NCBI GenBank assembly: GCA_016792625.1
Contig: JAEUKK010000059.1
Coordinates: forward strand, 96,210-160,209
From: Deltaproteobacteria bacterium
Lineage (GTDB): Bacteria; Myxococcota_A; UBA796; UBA2385
Direction: 5' to 3'
Length of the DNA: 64,000 bases
The position numbers were made by a program, and so were the translations under genes. Every line of letters begins with the position of its first letter. The stretch's first letter is position 1. The notes beneath the pieces are model-generated. The model was not told the DNA's origin. It worked only from the letters and a program-made list of their open reading frames with translations, and ran no database searches. Positions 42,196-51,158 of this stretch are shown in pieces.

Positions 42196-43491
42196 TCATC
42201 CCTCCGTCGGAACGAACTCCACCTCCTGCATGGTGACGTGCGTGTCGCCCTTCTGGCCCTCGAGCCAGGTGAGGTCCGGCCCATCGAGCGGCGAGCTGTA
42301 GCTCCACAGCTCGAGGCGGTGCGGGCCCCGCCAGCGCAGGCTGGGGAAGCAGGTGTCGCCGCGGCTGTCGAGGTCGGCCACCCAGCTGACCTGCAGGGCG
42401 TCGGGGTCGACCCGCCAGAGGCTGCAGCGCTTGGGCCAATTCCAGTAGTCGATGGCGTAGGTCAAGGACTGGGTGTTGGGGTCGAGCTCGGTCATGCCGA
42501 GGTCGAAGTGGCCGTCTTGGTCGTTGAGGTTGCGGCGGCCGACCAGCCAGATCTCGCCTTCGTGGGCGAAGACCAGAGGTGAGTCGTAGCGCCGCGGGTC
42601 GTGGGCGCAGTCCCAGTCCATGGGCGCGCCGGGCTGGGCCACGCAGATCTTGGAGCCGAAGCCGTCCGCGTCGCCGGCCTCGTTGCGGCCGACGGCGACC
42701 ACGCGGCCCGCGCCGTCCACCGCGAGGTCGGTCTCAGACACCCCGCCCGAGAGCACGATGGGGTCGGCGCCCTGCCACGGCGCCCAGGCCCCGCCCGCGC
42801 CCTGGGTGAGCCACTGGACCGTGGTCGCGCCCTCGCCGGTGGCGAAGTCGTAGAGCACGCCCCCGCCGGTGTAGCCGATCATCATCGGCGCCCCGTCGAG
42901 CAGGCGCGTGCGCCAGGGGATGAAGGTGTCGCCGCCCACCCCGGCCGGGCTGCCCTCGAAGATGGGCCCGGGCGCCGACCAGGCACCGTCGGCGCCGCGG
43001 CGGATGGCCTCGGTGCCCTGGGGCTCAAAGGCGAAGGGATCATCACCCAGCAGGGCGTAGTGGAGGGTGAGCACGCCCTCGTGCGATAAGAAGCGGGGCT
43101 CGCGCAGGTCGGTGCCCAGGGCGAGGCTCTGCTCGAGGCTGTAGCTGGCCCCGTCGTCATCGCTGCGGAGGATGTGCAGCACCGTGTCGGCGCTGGCGAA
43201 GTGGTCGGGCGCGGTGCGGAAGGTGAGGAAGAGCGCGCCCTCGTGCTCGACCACGTCGAGGTTGTTGTTGGCCGGCTGCAGGGGCAGGTCGGCGGGCAGG
43301 CCCGGCCCAGGCACCACGGTGGAGGCGGGGCCGAGCGTGGGCGCCCAGGCCCCCGCCTTGCCGCCGGGCGCGGGACCGCCGCAGGCGGCGAGGCCGAGGG
43401 CGGCGCACAGCAGGAGGCGCGGGCGGAGCCGGCGCGAGAGGCGGGCGGCGGGCCAGCCGTGCGGCGCGGTGCAGCGGGGGGCAGCGGACAT
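42196..43491 (-). CDS. Sialidase/BNR-like beta-propeller lipoprotein
   Basis: The protein has 431 residues. ATG 43491 follows GGAGG by four bases and starts a lipoprotein signal (RLLLCAALGLAAC, Cys about residue 37). The mature protein alternates strands in a propeller-like order with Asp/Gly/Trp turns: EGALFLTFRTAPDHFAS, HILRSDDDGASYSLEQS (BNR-like SxDxGxxW variant), DLREPRFLSHEGVLTLHYAL, DTFIPWRTRLLDGAPMMIGYT and GEIWLVGRRNLNDQDG. The pattern suggests a six-bladed glycosidase-like fold (sialidase or GH43-like), but the sialidase Arg triad cannot be confirmed. Secreted substrate-binding or hydrolase activity on polysaccharides is the best guess. It is convergent with the ATPase/nuclease operon. 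Confidence 0.7.
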   Translation of the reverse strand: MSAAPRCTAPHGWPAARLSRRLRPRLLLCAALGLAACGGPAPGGKAGAWAPTLGPASTVVPGPGLPADLPLQPANNNLDVVEHEGALFLTFRTAPDHFASADTVLHILRSDDDGASYSLEQSLALGTDLREPRFLSHEGVLTLHYALLGDDPFAFEPQGTEAIRRGADGAWSAPGPIFEGSPAGVGGDTFIPWRTRLLDGAPMMIGYTGGGVLYDFATGEGATTVQWLTQGAGGAWAPWQGADPIVLSGGVSETDLAVDGAGRVVAVGRNEAGDADGFGSKICVAQPGAPMDWDCAHDPRRYDSPLVFAHEGEIWLVGRRNLNDQDGHFDLGMTELDPNTQSLTYAIDYWNWPKRCSLWRVDPDALQVSWVADLDSRGDTCFPSLRWRGPHRLELWSYSSPLDGPDLTWLEGQKGDTHVTMQEVEFVPTEG

Positions 43492-43510
43492 GGGGCCTCC
43501 GACGGAGAGG

Positions 43511-43516
43511 AGGCTA
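43511..43516 (-). promoter_or_regulatory. Candidate -10 box TAGCCT
   Basis: On the minus strand TAGCCT lies 19 bases before the ATG at 43491, with GGAGG between, so a very short leader is expected. It is one of the TANNCT set. Confidence 0.35.
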
Positions 43517-43672
43517 CCACCGGCGCGCGCCGCGCCCGGCGTCGCTTTGCGCGCGCCAGGCCGGCCAGAGGGGGCGGCGCAGCCGCCGTCGCGCAGCGAC
43601 CGCGGCCCGCAGGGCCAAGCCCGGCGGACGGCCGCCGGCGGCCGCAGGCCGACGGGGCGCCCCGCCCGCCGC

Positions 43673-45172
43673 TCAGCCCAGCAGCGAGAGCTGGGCGCCG
43701 GCCTTCGGCCCAAAACGCCGCAGGTAGCCCTTGACCGGCAGCTTCTTGGCCGTGTTGTCCGAGCTCATGTAGCGCAGGGTGCCAAAAATCGGGCGCTCGG
43801 GGCCCCAAGCCCGGTCAAAGCGGCCGAAGACCCAGCTCACCCCGCTGACCGAGTTCGGGTCGCGCCCATCGAGCGCGTACTTGTTGTTGAGGTGCAGCAG
43901 CAGCTCGAAGGCCGCGGCGGGCGATTCGGACCACTCGTAGACCTTTTTGCCCCACAGCATGCGCAGGTAGTTGTGCATGCGGCCGGTCTGGACCAGCTCG
44001 CGCTGGGCGGCGTTCCACAGCGCGTCGTGGGTCTGGGCGGCCTCGAGCTGGGCCGGTGTGTAGGTCACCGGCCGCGGATCGGCGAGGTGCTCGCCCATCG
44101 TGCGCAGGGCCCAGTCGGGCAGGGTGGAGAATTGGTCCCAGTCGGGCGCGTGGTGGGCGTAGTGCTGGCCCAGCTCGCGCCAGGTGATGAGCTCGTCGAG
44201 CAGGCCCTCGGCGCCGGGCGAGGCGCCCCACCAGCCCTCGCGGCTGCCGGTGGGGGCCGAGAGGCGCGAAGGCGTCCAGCCCTCGGCGTCGAGCACGTCG
44301 AAGGCGACCTGCTGGGCGCTGATGTGGCCAAAGTGCAGGTAGGGCGAGAGGCCGGTGCCGCCGGGCAGGTCCGGCGCGTTGCGGTCCTCGTGGTAGCGGG
44401 CGACCCGGGCCTGGGCCTCGACCCATGCGGCTTGGGCGGCGCGCTCACCGCCGCGCAGATCGACGACCCCGACGCCGTGGTCGATGGGCAAGGCGCGCAG
44501 GGCCGCCGGGTCACCGGCCAGGAGCGCCGGATCTGCGGCCGGCCAGGCGGCGCGCAGGCCCGCCGGGGGCGCGACCGGCGGCTGGGCAGGCAGGCCGTCG
44601 AGGGGGCGCGGAGCCGGGCGCACCAGCAGGTGCGGGGGCAGGGTCTTGTGCAGGTGGCGCCGCAGGGCGTGGGCGGTGGCATAGGGCCGGTCGGTGGCCG
44701 ACAGCGGCAGCAGGCCGACCCCGTCGACCAGCTCGAGGCGGCAGGGCAGGGCCCGGGCCGCCGCCGCGACCATCCGCGGCAAGAAGAAGACCGGGCTCTG
44801 ATCGCCGACCACCAGCGCCGCCTCAGCCGCCCAGGCCAGCAGCAGCCCGCGGCCCGCGCCCGCCGCGGGCTCGACATAGGGGTGGTAGCGCACGCCCGCC
44901 GCGTCGAAGGTGGCCTGCTGGTCAACCATTCCGTCGAGCACGAAGCGGTGGTGGCGGTCGCTGGCCCATTCGTAGCCGGCGCGCAGCGGCTCGAGCACGA
45001 CGAGGGGGAGGCCGAGCTCGGCCGCCCGCGAGACCGCGTGCTGCAGCGCAAAGTTGGACCGCGTGCGCCGGGCGGCGGTCATCCAATACAAGACATAGCG
45101 GCCGCGGGCGGTGCGCGGGGCGGCGTTCGCTACCCGCAGGCGGGAGGCGGGGGCGGGCGGCGGCAGGGGCAT
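43673..45172 (-). CDS. phr: Class II CPD photolyase
   Basis: The protein has 499 residues. It uses FAD and light to split cyclobutane pyrimidine dimers. The N-terminal half is the antenna Rossmann-like domain (VLYWMTAARRTRSNFALQHAVSRA, then LVVLEPLRAGYEWASDRHHRFVLDGM), typical of class II. The C-terminal helical FAD domain carries the class II signature: LDELITWRELGQHYAHH, LWNAAQRELVQTGRMHNYLRMLWGKKVYEWS, LLHLNNKYALDGRDPNSVSGVSWVFGRFDRAWGP and PIFGTLRYMSSDNTAKK. The MHNYLRMLW and RDPNS segments form the FAD pocket. The length fits. It follows the SDR/SRPBCC gene with stop and start overlapping by one base, so the two are one operon, perhaps a light-damage response unit. Confidence 0.95.
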   Translation of the reverse strand: MPLPPPAPASRLRVANAAPRTARGRYVLYWMTAARRTRSNFALQHAVSRAAELGLPLVVLEPLRAGYEWASDRHHRFVLDGMVDQQATFDAAGVRYHPYVEPAAGAGRGLLLAWAAEAALVVGDQSPVFFLPRMVAAAARALPCRLELVDGVGLLPLSATDRPYATAHALRRHLHKTLPPHLLVRPAPRPLDGLPAQPPVAPPAGLRAAWPAADPALLAGDPAALRALPIDHGVGVVDLRGGERAAQAAWVEAQARVARYHEDRNAPDLPGGTGLSPYLHFGHISAQQVAFDVLDAEGWTPSRLSAPTGSREGWWGASPGAEGLLDELITWRELGQHYAHHAPDWDQFSTLPDWALRTMGEHLADPRPVTYTPAQLEAAQTHDALWNAAQRELVQTGRMHNYLRMLWGKKVYEWSESPAAAFELLLHLNNKYALDGRDPNSVSGVSWVFGRFDRAWGPERPIFGTLRYMSSDNTAKKLPVKGYLRRFGPKAGAQLSLLG

Positions 45173-46620
45173 CAGCGGGCCTCGGCGGAGGGGAAGCGGC
45201 GGGCCAAGGCGCGCCGCCGGAAGTGGAAGATGGCGCGGAGCTGGCTGTTCACGAACAGGTGCTCAGCGATGGCGCCCAGCGGGCCGAGCGGCGCGGCGTA
45301 CCAGACCTCGTCGACCACCCGCGTGCGGTCGGGGCCGAGCGCCTCGAGGCGGTGCTCGTGCCGCCAGCAGCGGTAGGGCCCGGCCTCTTGCACGTCGATG
45401 AAGGAGCGGGGCGGGTCCCAGCGCTCAAAACGGCCGCGCCAGGTCAGGCCGACCGGGCCGACCTTCATCTGGTGCACCAGGGCGGCGCCCTCGCCCAGCG
45501 GGGGGATCGGGCCCGGGGTGCGCAGGCCGGCCGCCGCCGGGGTCAGGGCCCCGAGGTTGCGCGGGTCGGTGAAGAAGGCCTGCAGCACGCCAATCGGAAA
45601 GTCGAGCTCCTGCGTGGCGGCGAGGCGCCAGCGGGGGCGGCGGGCCTCGAGGTGCGGGGAGCGCGGCCAGCCCGCGGCGGGCCCGGCGGGCTGGATGCGC
45701 AGCGCCCCGGGCGCGGGCAGGCAGGCCTGGAGAGCGCCACCCAGGGTCGGGTGGCGGAAGCGGAAGCCCCCGGCGAGCAGGCGGGCGGGCTCGGCGCGCT
45801 GGCTGTGCAGCAGGGCGTCGGCGGCCTCGCCCAGCGCGAGGCGCAGCAGGGGTGCCGGCGCGGGCAGGACCGCCGGCCGCCCCAGCGCCGCGCCCAGGGC
45901 CGCGGCGAAGCTGGCCATGGTCGCCGGCTCGGGCGCGGTGAGGTTGTAGGGGCCGCGGGCATCGGGCTGGTCGATGAGCCAGAGGAGCGCGTCGAGCAGG
46001 TCATCGAGGTGGATCCAGGGCCAGCGCTGGCGGCCGCTGCCCAGCGGGCCGCCCACCCCGAGCTGAAAGGCGGGGAGCATGCTGTCGAGCGCGCCGCCGC
46101 CCTCGCCGAGCACCACGCCGATGCGCGGGGCGATCCAGCGGGTGCCGTGGGCCTCGACCGCGCGCGCCGCACCCTCCCACTGCACGCAGAGCTCGGCGAG
46201 AAAACCGCGCCCCGCTTCGCTCTGCTCATCGAGGCGCTCTTCGCCCCGGTCGCCGTAAAATCCCACCGCGCTGGCCGAGAGCAGGGCCCGGGGCCGCCGC
46301 GCGGCGGGCAGGGCGCCGATGGCCGCGACCACCTGGGTGGTCAGGCCGACCCGGCTGTCGGTCAGCGCCTTTTTGCGCGCCGCCGTCCAGCGGCCGGGCA
46401 GCACGGGCTCGCCGGCGAGGTGCACCACGACGTCAGCCCCGTCGATCGCCGCCGCCATGGCCGCCGCGTCGCCGCCGGCCAGGCGGACCTCGCCGCCGAG
46501 CAGGTCGCGGGCACGGCCCTGGTCGCGGGCCCAGGCGACCACGGTGTGCCCGCCGCCGAGCAGCCGCAGGCAGAGCGCCCGCCCGAGGAAGCCGGTCGCG
46601 CCGGTGACAAAGACCCGCAT
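45172..46620 (-). CDS. TIGR01777-type SDR fused to an SRPBCC domain
   Basis: The protein has 482 residues. ATG 46620 is chosen; an in-frame start 19 codons upstream adds only a short tail. Residues 1-300 are an NAD(P)-binding extended SDR of the YfcH/SDR39U1 family (MRVFVTGATGFLGRALCLRLL, VVHLAGEPVLPGRWT, SASAVGFYGDRGEERLDE with the Tyr, GPYNLTAPEPATM). The usual YxxxK Lys is not clear, as in this family. Residues about 335-482 form an SRPBCC/START-like lipid-binding domain (HLEARRPRWRLAATQELDFPIGVLQAFFTDPRNL, TWRGRFERWDPPRSFIDVQEAGPYRCWRHEHRLE). SDR39U1-SRPBCC fusions are known in several phyla. The gene is upstream of the photolyase and overlaps it by one base. Confidence 0.88.
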   Translation of the reverse strand: MRVFVTGATGFLGRALCLRLLGGGHTVVAWARDQGRARDLLGGEVRLAGGDAAAMAAAIDGADVVVHLAGEPVLPGRWTAARKKALTDSRVGLTTQVVAAIGALPAARRPRALLSASAVGFYGDRGEERLDEQSEAGRGFLAELCVQWEGAARAVEAHGTRWIAPRIGVVLGEGGGALDSMLPAFQLGVGGPLGSGRQRWPWIHLDDLLDALLWLIDQPDARGPYNLTAPEPATMASFAAALGAALGRPAVLPAPAPLLRLALGEAADALLHSQRAEPARLLAGGFRFRHPTLGGALQACLPAPGALRIQPAGPAAGWPRSPHLEARRPRWRLAATQELDFPIGVLQAFFTDPRNLGALTPAAAGLRTPGPIPPLGEGAALVHQMKVGPVGLTWRGRFERWDPPRSFIDVQEAGPYRCWRHEHRLEALGPDRTRVVDEVWYAAPLGPLGAIAEHLFVNSQLRAIFHFRRRALARRFPSAEAR

Positions 46621-46695
46621 GGGAGCACCTCCGCCCGGCGCATAGCCCGGCAGGTGGAGCACGCATAGGCTTTGCACACAGATTGGCGCAGGCCC

Positions 46696-48201
46696 TCAGG
46701 CCAGAGCGGAGGGCCCCGGTGCGACCGTCAGCGCGCCATAGAGCGCGAGGTAGGCCTGGGCGGGCGCCTCCCAGCCGAGCGGCAGGCCCATGATCCGCCG
46801 GCGGAGGGCGTCCCAGACCGCCGGCTCCGCGCGCTGCAGGGTCACCGCCCGCTGGACCGCCGCGACCAGCGCCGCGCCGGTGGGCGCCCCCATCCACAGG
46901 CCCGAGCCGCGGCCCGCGCGCAGGCCCTCGTCGCCGGGGTCGTCGACGGTGTCGCGCAGCCCGCCGGTGGGGTGCACGAGCGGCACCGTGCCGGTCGCCT
47001 GGGCGGCGAGCTGGGTGAGGCCGCAGGGCTCAAAGCGGCTGGGCACGAGCAGGACATCGGCGCCGGCGATGATCCGGTGCGCGAGGCCCTCGTCAAAGCC
47101 GACGATGAGGCCCGCCCGGCGGCGGCTGCCCTCGACGCCCGCGCGCAGGGCGGCGGCGAGGCCCGCGTCGCCCTCGCCGAGGATGAGCAGCCGGGCGCCC
47201 ACCTGGTGGAGCACGGGCAGCAGGTCGAGCAGGAGATCGAGGCCCTTTTGGGGCACGAGGCGCGCGACCACGCCGAGGACCAGCTCATCGGGCGCGTCGA
47301 GCACGCCAAAGTGGGCCAGGGCGGCGCGGCGGGCCGCGCCTTTGCCCGACAGGTCCGCCGCCGAGAAGGGCTGGGGCAGGTGCGGGTCGCGGGCCGGGTC
47401 CCAGGCGGCGCGGTCGAGGCCGTTGGCCACGCCCACCACGCCGCGGGCGGCGAGCAGGGGCGCGAAGGGACCGCCCTCGGCCGGGCCCTGGATCTGCGCC
47501 GCGTAGCTCGGGGACACCGTGCTGATCGCCGTGGCCAGCGCGAGGCCGCCGGCGAGCAGGCTGCCCCGCCCGCCGTGCTGGTAGGGGCCCCGGACCATCG
47601 CGGCGGAGAGCGGCAGGCCCAGGGCCTCGGTCGGCCCAAAAGGCCCCGTATAGGCGAGGTTGTGCACGGTGAGCAGCGAGGGCGTGGCCCGCCCCCGATC
47701 GGCCAGCAGCCCCGGGATGGCCGCCGCCTGCCAGTCGTGGGCGTGAAAAAGGCCGACCGGCCCGCCCATCAGCTGGTCGCCGGCCTCGACGGCCGCCTCG
47801 CAGAGCAAAGCGAAGCGCTCGACGTTGTCTTCGTAGCCTTGGGCGGCGTAGGCGCTCTGGTCGGGGCCATAGAGGGTGGGCCGGTCGAAGACGCCGCGCA
47901 GCTCGAGGAAGAAGACCGCCGGGCCGGGCCGGCGCACCGTCCAGACCTTGGCCCCGCGCCGGTTCCGCAGCCGCGGGCGGGCGCCGGTGTCGACGAGGCG
48001 CAGGCCCAGGGCGCGCGCGGCGGCCCGCACCTGGGGGTAGAGCGGGAGCAGCGTGGCGAGCTGCACGGCCCCGGCGCCCGCCACCTGGAGCGCGGCGGGC
48101 AGGGCGCCGACCACATCGGCGAGGCCCCCGGTCTTGCACCAGGGCAGGGCCTCGGAGCCGACGTGCAGCACGCGCAGGGGGCCGCCCCCCGCCGGGCTCA
48201 T
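46696..48201 (-). CDS. glgA: Glycogen synthase GlgA
   Basis: The protein has 501 residues, typical length. A GT5 glycosyltransferase with GT-B fold, it transfers glucose from ADP-glucose to the growing glycogen chain. The N-terminal KTGGLADVVGALPAAL binds ADP-glucose; FHAHDWQAAAIPGLL and LLTVHNLAYTG follow the family. The C-terminal domain has VGVVARLVPQKGLDLLLD, LLILGEGD and SRFEPCGLTQLAAQATGTVPLVHPTGGLRDTV with catalytic Glu. Its ATG overlaps the glgC stop (ATGA) and it is translated just after it. No glgB, glgP or glgX is in the window. Confidence 0.95.
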   Translation of the reverse strand: MSPAGGGPLRVLHVGSEALPWCKTGGLADVVGALPAALQVAGAGAVQLATLLPLYPQVRAAARALGLRLVDTGARPRLRNRRGAKVWTVRRPGPAVFFLELRGVFDRPTLYGPDQSAYAAQGYEDNVERFALLCEAAVEAGDQLMGGPVGLFHAHDWQAAAIPGLLADRGRATPSLLTVHNLAYTGPFGPTEALGLPLSAAMVRGPYQHGGRGSLLAGGLALATAISTVSPSYAAQIQGPAEGGPFAPLLAARGVVGVANGLDRAAWDPARDPHLPQPFSAADLSGKGAARRAALAHFGVLDAPDELVLGVVARLVPQKGLDLLLDLLPVLHQVGARLLILGEGDAGLAAALRAGVEGSRRRAGLIVGFDEGLAHRIIAGADVLLVPSRFEPCGLTQLAAQATGTVPLVHPTGGLRDTVDDPGDEGLRAGRGSGLWMGAPTGAALVAAVQRAVTLQRAEPAVWDALRRRIMGLPLGWEAPAQAYLALYGALTVAPGPSALA

Positions 48202-49595
48202 TGCTGGGGCGCGCGGTAGCGGTGGCCCGCCGACTCATAGCTGTGACGGTCGCGGCGCGAGACGGTGTACTTGCCCTCCAGCGCGCGCATCTCGCTCATC
48301 GTCGCGTGATCACTCTCGAGCAGGTCGGCGATGTCCCAGGCGAGCTCGATCGGGCCCTCGGCGGGCACCCGCGTGCCCTTGGGCAGCACCACCACGCCGC
48401 TCTCGGTGATGAAGGGGAAGCGCTCACGGTCTTGTTCGGGGTCGACGCCGATGCGCGCGCCGGCCGAGATGATGCAGTTCTTGTCGGCCATCACCTTGCG
48501 CAGCTGGGCGCCGGCCCCCACGTCGCAGCCGCTGAGCAGCAGGCTCTGGTCGACCACCGCGCCGCTGTGCACAAAACAGTCGTAGCCGATGATGCTCTCG
48601 CGGATGCGGGCCGACTGCACAATGCTGCCCTCGCACACGAGGCAGTCGACCACCTCGCTGCTGGGGCCGCCTTCATCCTGCACAAAACGGGCGGGCGGGT
48701 AGTCGCGCTGCGCGGTGCGGATGCGCCAGCGCCGGTTGTAGAGGTTCAAGGTCGGCTGGACGCTGCGGAGCTCCATGTTGGCCATGTAGTAGCTGTCCAT
48801 GGTGCCGACATCGCGCCAATAAGGCCGGGCGTGGGCCGGATCTCCGGGGATTTTGTTCGTGCCGAAGTCGTAGATGAAGACCCGCCGGCCCGCCGCCACC
48901 ATCGCCGGGATGATGTTCTTGCCGAAGTCGTGCGCGGAGTCGGCGAGCGCGGCGTCGCGGCGCAGCTCGTCCTGCAGCACGTCGTTCTTGAAGAAGTAGT
49001 TGCCCATGGACACGAGCGCCATGTCGGGCCGCCCGGGGATGGGCGTGGGGTCTTTGGGCTTCTCTTGGAAGCCGACCACCCGCCCCTCGGCGTCAATCTG
49101 GATGACCCCGAACTGGTGGGCCTCGTCGATCGGCACGGGGAAGGCGGCGATGGTCAGATCGGCGCCGGAGGAGGCGTGGCGCTCCTCCATCTGCTCGACG
49201 GCGATCTTGTAGATGTGGTCGCCGCCGAAGACCGCCACGTGCTCGGCCCGCGAGTCGCGCACGAGGTTGAGGTTCTGGAAGACCGCGTCGGCGGTGCCCA
49301 GGTACCAGTGCTCGCCCCGGCGCATCTGGGCGGGCACGACCTCGACGAACTCGCCGATGCCGCTGAGGTGCCAGTTGCGGTTGAGGTGCTTGATCAGGCT
49401 GCTGGCCATGTACTGGGTCAGCACGTAGACCCGCCGGTAGCCGCTGTTCACGAAGTTCGACAGCACGAAGTCGATGATGCGGTAGCGGCCGCCGAAGGGC
49501 ACCGAGGGCTTGCTGCGGTGGCAGGTCAGCGGGCCGAGGCGCGAACCTTTGCCCCCGGCCATGATCATCACGATGGTGTTGTCGCGGTAGCTCAA
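48198..49595 (-). CDS. glgC: Glucose-1-phosphate adenylyltransferase GlgC
   Basis: The protein has 465 residues, longer than the common 400-430. It makes ADP-glucose and controls glycogen synthesis. The start is TTG 49595, with GGAGG five bases upstream, giving SYRDNTIVMIMAGGKGSRLG; an in-frame extension upstream encodes Arg/Gly-rich antisense sequence. Motifs: MIMAGGKGSRLGPLT (pyrophosphorylase), RSKPSVPFGGRYRIID, YLGTADAVFQNL, VAVFGGDHIYK, FQEKPKDP, GNYFF, and a left-handed beta-helix C-terminus (SIVQSARIRESIIGYDCFVHSGAVVDQSLLLSGCDVGAGAQL). A TATCCT box at 49691-49696 on the minus strand lies about 96 bases ahead. The order glgC-glgA with a 4-base overlap is a standard storage operon. Confidence 0.95.
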   Translation of the reverse strand: MSYRDNTIVMIMAGGKGSRLGPLTCHRSKPSVPFGGRYRIIDFVLSNFVNSGYRRVYVLTQYMASSLIKHLNRNWHLSGIGEFVEVVPAQMRRGEHWYLGTADAVFQNLNLVRDSRAEHVAVFGGDHIYKIAVEQMEERHASSGADLTIAAFPVPIDEAHQFGVIQIDAEGRVVGFQEKPKDPTPIPGRPDMALVSMGNYFFKNDVLQDELRRDAALADSAHDFGKNIIPAMVAAGRRVFIYDFGTNKIPGDPAHARPYWRDVGTMDSYYMANMELRSVQPTLNLYNRRWRIRTAQRDYPPARFVQDEGGPSSEVVDCLVCEGSIVQSARIRESIIGYDCFVHSGAVVDQSLLLSGCDVGAGAQLRKVMADKNCIISAGARIGVDPEQDRERFPFITESGVVVLPKGTRVPAEGPIELAWDIADLLESDHATMSEMRALEGKYTVSRRDRHSYESAGHRYRAPQQ

Positions 49596-49690
49596 GCAGA
49601 CCTCCGGCGCGCCGCCGGGGCCGGGGCGCGGGCCTCGCATGGTACCGCTTGCGGAGGGGCGCAGCGCGCCAGGGCCAGGGGGCCGCCGCC

Positions 49691-49696
49691 AGGATA
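49691..49696 (-). promoter_or_regulatory. Candidate -10 box TATCCT upstream of glgC
   Basis: Read on the minus strand, TATCCT lies about 96 bases before the glgC TTG. The intervening leader contains the glgC ribosome binding site. It fits the TANNCT pattern; a -35 is not clear. Confidence 0.3.
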
Positions 49697-49850
49697 AGCC
49701 CGCACCGGAGCGCGTCGTCGGCGACCGGGAGCCCCGCGTCCCCGCCACGGTCCCGGCTCGCGCGCGCGGCGCCGCGGCGGTGGAGCATGCGGCGCCGGCG
49801 CCGGCAGGGCCATGCGGCGGCGCGCAGGCCCACGAACGAGGGAGGTCGGG

Positions 49851-51131
49851 GTGAACCAGCGGACCCGTCACCCGGGCCCCGACCGTGGGGGGGCGCCCGC
49901 TCCGCGCCCGCTCCCCCGCGGCGCGCTGGCGGCGCTGATCCTCGGGATCAGCGTGGTGGTGGGTCTGTTCCTCTGGTGGCCCGCGGATCCGCCGCCGGTG
50001 AAGGCCCAGGCCCCCGCCGCGCGCACCCGACCGCCCCGCGCCCCGCGCCCGACCGCCGCCGCCGCGACCGCCGAGGCGCCGCCCCGCGCGGTGGTCGAGG
50101 TGCGCTGCGCCCTGCAGAGCCCCGACCGCGGGGCCCACCCGCCGCTCGACCGCCTGCTCGCCGAGGCCAGCGACGGCAGCTGGGCCCAGCCGGTCTGGCC
50201 CCGCCCGGTCGAGGGGGCCGCGGGCGCCTGGGAGCTCAGCCTCTGGCTCGACCAGCCGCTGGACGGCGCGGTCGACATCCAAAACATCACCCTGCGCGAC
50301 GCGCTCATCGAGCCGCTGCGCCTGCGGGTCGAGGGTGGGGTCTGCACCGCGCCGCCGCTGCGCTTCCAGCCCGGGCTCGACTGCCCGCTCGGCCCCGAGC
50401 TGGCCGCTGCCCTCGACGGCCTGCGCGAGGGCATCGACTGGGTGGCCCAAGCCGAGGGCGGCGGCCACCTGCCCAGCCGCCGGGCGGGCGACCGCCTGAC
50501 CATCTGGCCCGAGGCGCCCGCCGGGCGGGGCCGCCTGCTCCTGCCCGGTCAGCCGCCCGCACCCCTGCGGTGGACCGAGGCGGGCTGCGCACCCCTCCAC
50601 AGCTCCCCCACCGCGACGGTGCGGGGGCGCCTCATCGACCCGCTCGACCAGGGGGGCCCCTACTTCGTCGAGGGCTGCGGGGCCCGAGCGCTGGTCGGCG
50701 AAGACCTGCGCTTCACCCTGCAGATCGCCGCGGCCGAGCCCTGCCAGCTCGAGGCGTGGCGCATGGACGGCCCGCTGCGCGCCCTCGCCGAGCCGGCGGG
50801 CGTGCAGCTCGCGCCGGGCGACGAGCTGGAGATCGAGCTCGAGCTGCCCGAGGTCCGCATGGCCGGCCTGGGCATCGCTTTTCGGGTCGAGGAGGGCGGG
50901 GTGCGCGCGCTCAAGGTCCACGAGGGCAGCCCCGCGTGGGAGGCGGGCCTGCGTGAGGGTGATCTCATCGTCGAGGTCGACGGCCAGGCCACCCCGGGCA
51001 TGTCCGAGAACGACTTTGTGGCCTTCGGCACCGGGCCCTCGGGCAGCGTCGCGCGCTTGGTCGTCTCGGACGAACAAGGTGAAGCGCCGGTCGACGTGCG
51101 CCGCGGTGAGCTCAGCCGCTTGCTGCGCTGA
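49851..51131 (+). CDS. PDZ-domain protein with N-terminal membrane anchor
   Basis: The protein has 426 residues. GTG 49851 follows GGAGG by five bases; ATG 49812 is in frame but adds only Arg-rich sequence. A hydrophobic anchor (GALAALILGISVVVGLFLWW, about 25-45) is followed by a Pro/Ala/Thr linker (45-75). Residues about 78-330 are a beta-rich region of unknown fold with several Cys (EVRCALQS, GGVCTAPPLRF, GLDCPLGP, EAGCAPLHSS, VEGCGARAL). The last part is a PDZ domain: GLGIAFRVEEGG, VRALKVHEGSPAWEAGLREGDLIVEVDGQATPGMS. No protease domain accompanies it, so it likely binds C-termini or acts as a scaffold in the periplasm. It is divergent from glgC, with 255 bases between the starts. Confidence 0.75.
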   Translation: MNQRTRHPGPDRGGAPAPRPLPRGALAALILGISVVVGLFLWWPADPPPVKAQAPAARTRPPRAPRPTAAAATAEAPPRAVVEVRCALQSPDRGAHPPLDRLLAEASDGSWAQPVWPRPVEGAAGAWELSLWLDQPLDGAVDIQNITLRDALIEPLRLRVEGGVCTAPPLRFQPGLDCPLGPELAAALDGLREGIDWVAQAEGGGHLPSRRAGDRLTIWPEAPAGRGRLLLPGQPPAPLRWTEAGCAPLHSSPTATVRGRLIDPLDQGGPYFVEGCGARALVGEDLRFTLQIAAAEPCQLEAWRMDGPLRALAEPAGVQLAPGDELEIELELPEVRMAGLGIAFRVEEGGVRALKVHEGSPAWEAGLREGDLIVEVDGQATPGMSENDFVAFGTGPSGSVARLVVSDEQGEAPVDVRRGELSRLLR

Positions 51132-51158
51132 GCCAGGGGACCAGCTGGGCGCGGCCGC

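Noticed and set aside
49596..51077. N-terminal extension of GlgC by nearly 500 residues
   Set aside because: It runs antisense to the PDZ gene and is Arg/Gly/Pro-rich. TTG 49595 has a proper ribosome binding site and gives the family N-terminus.
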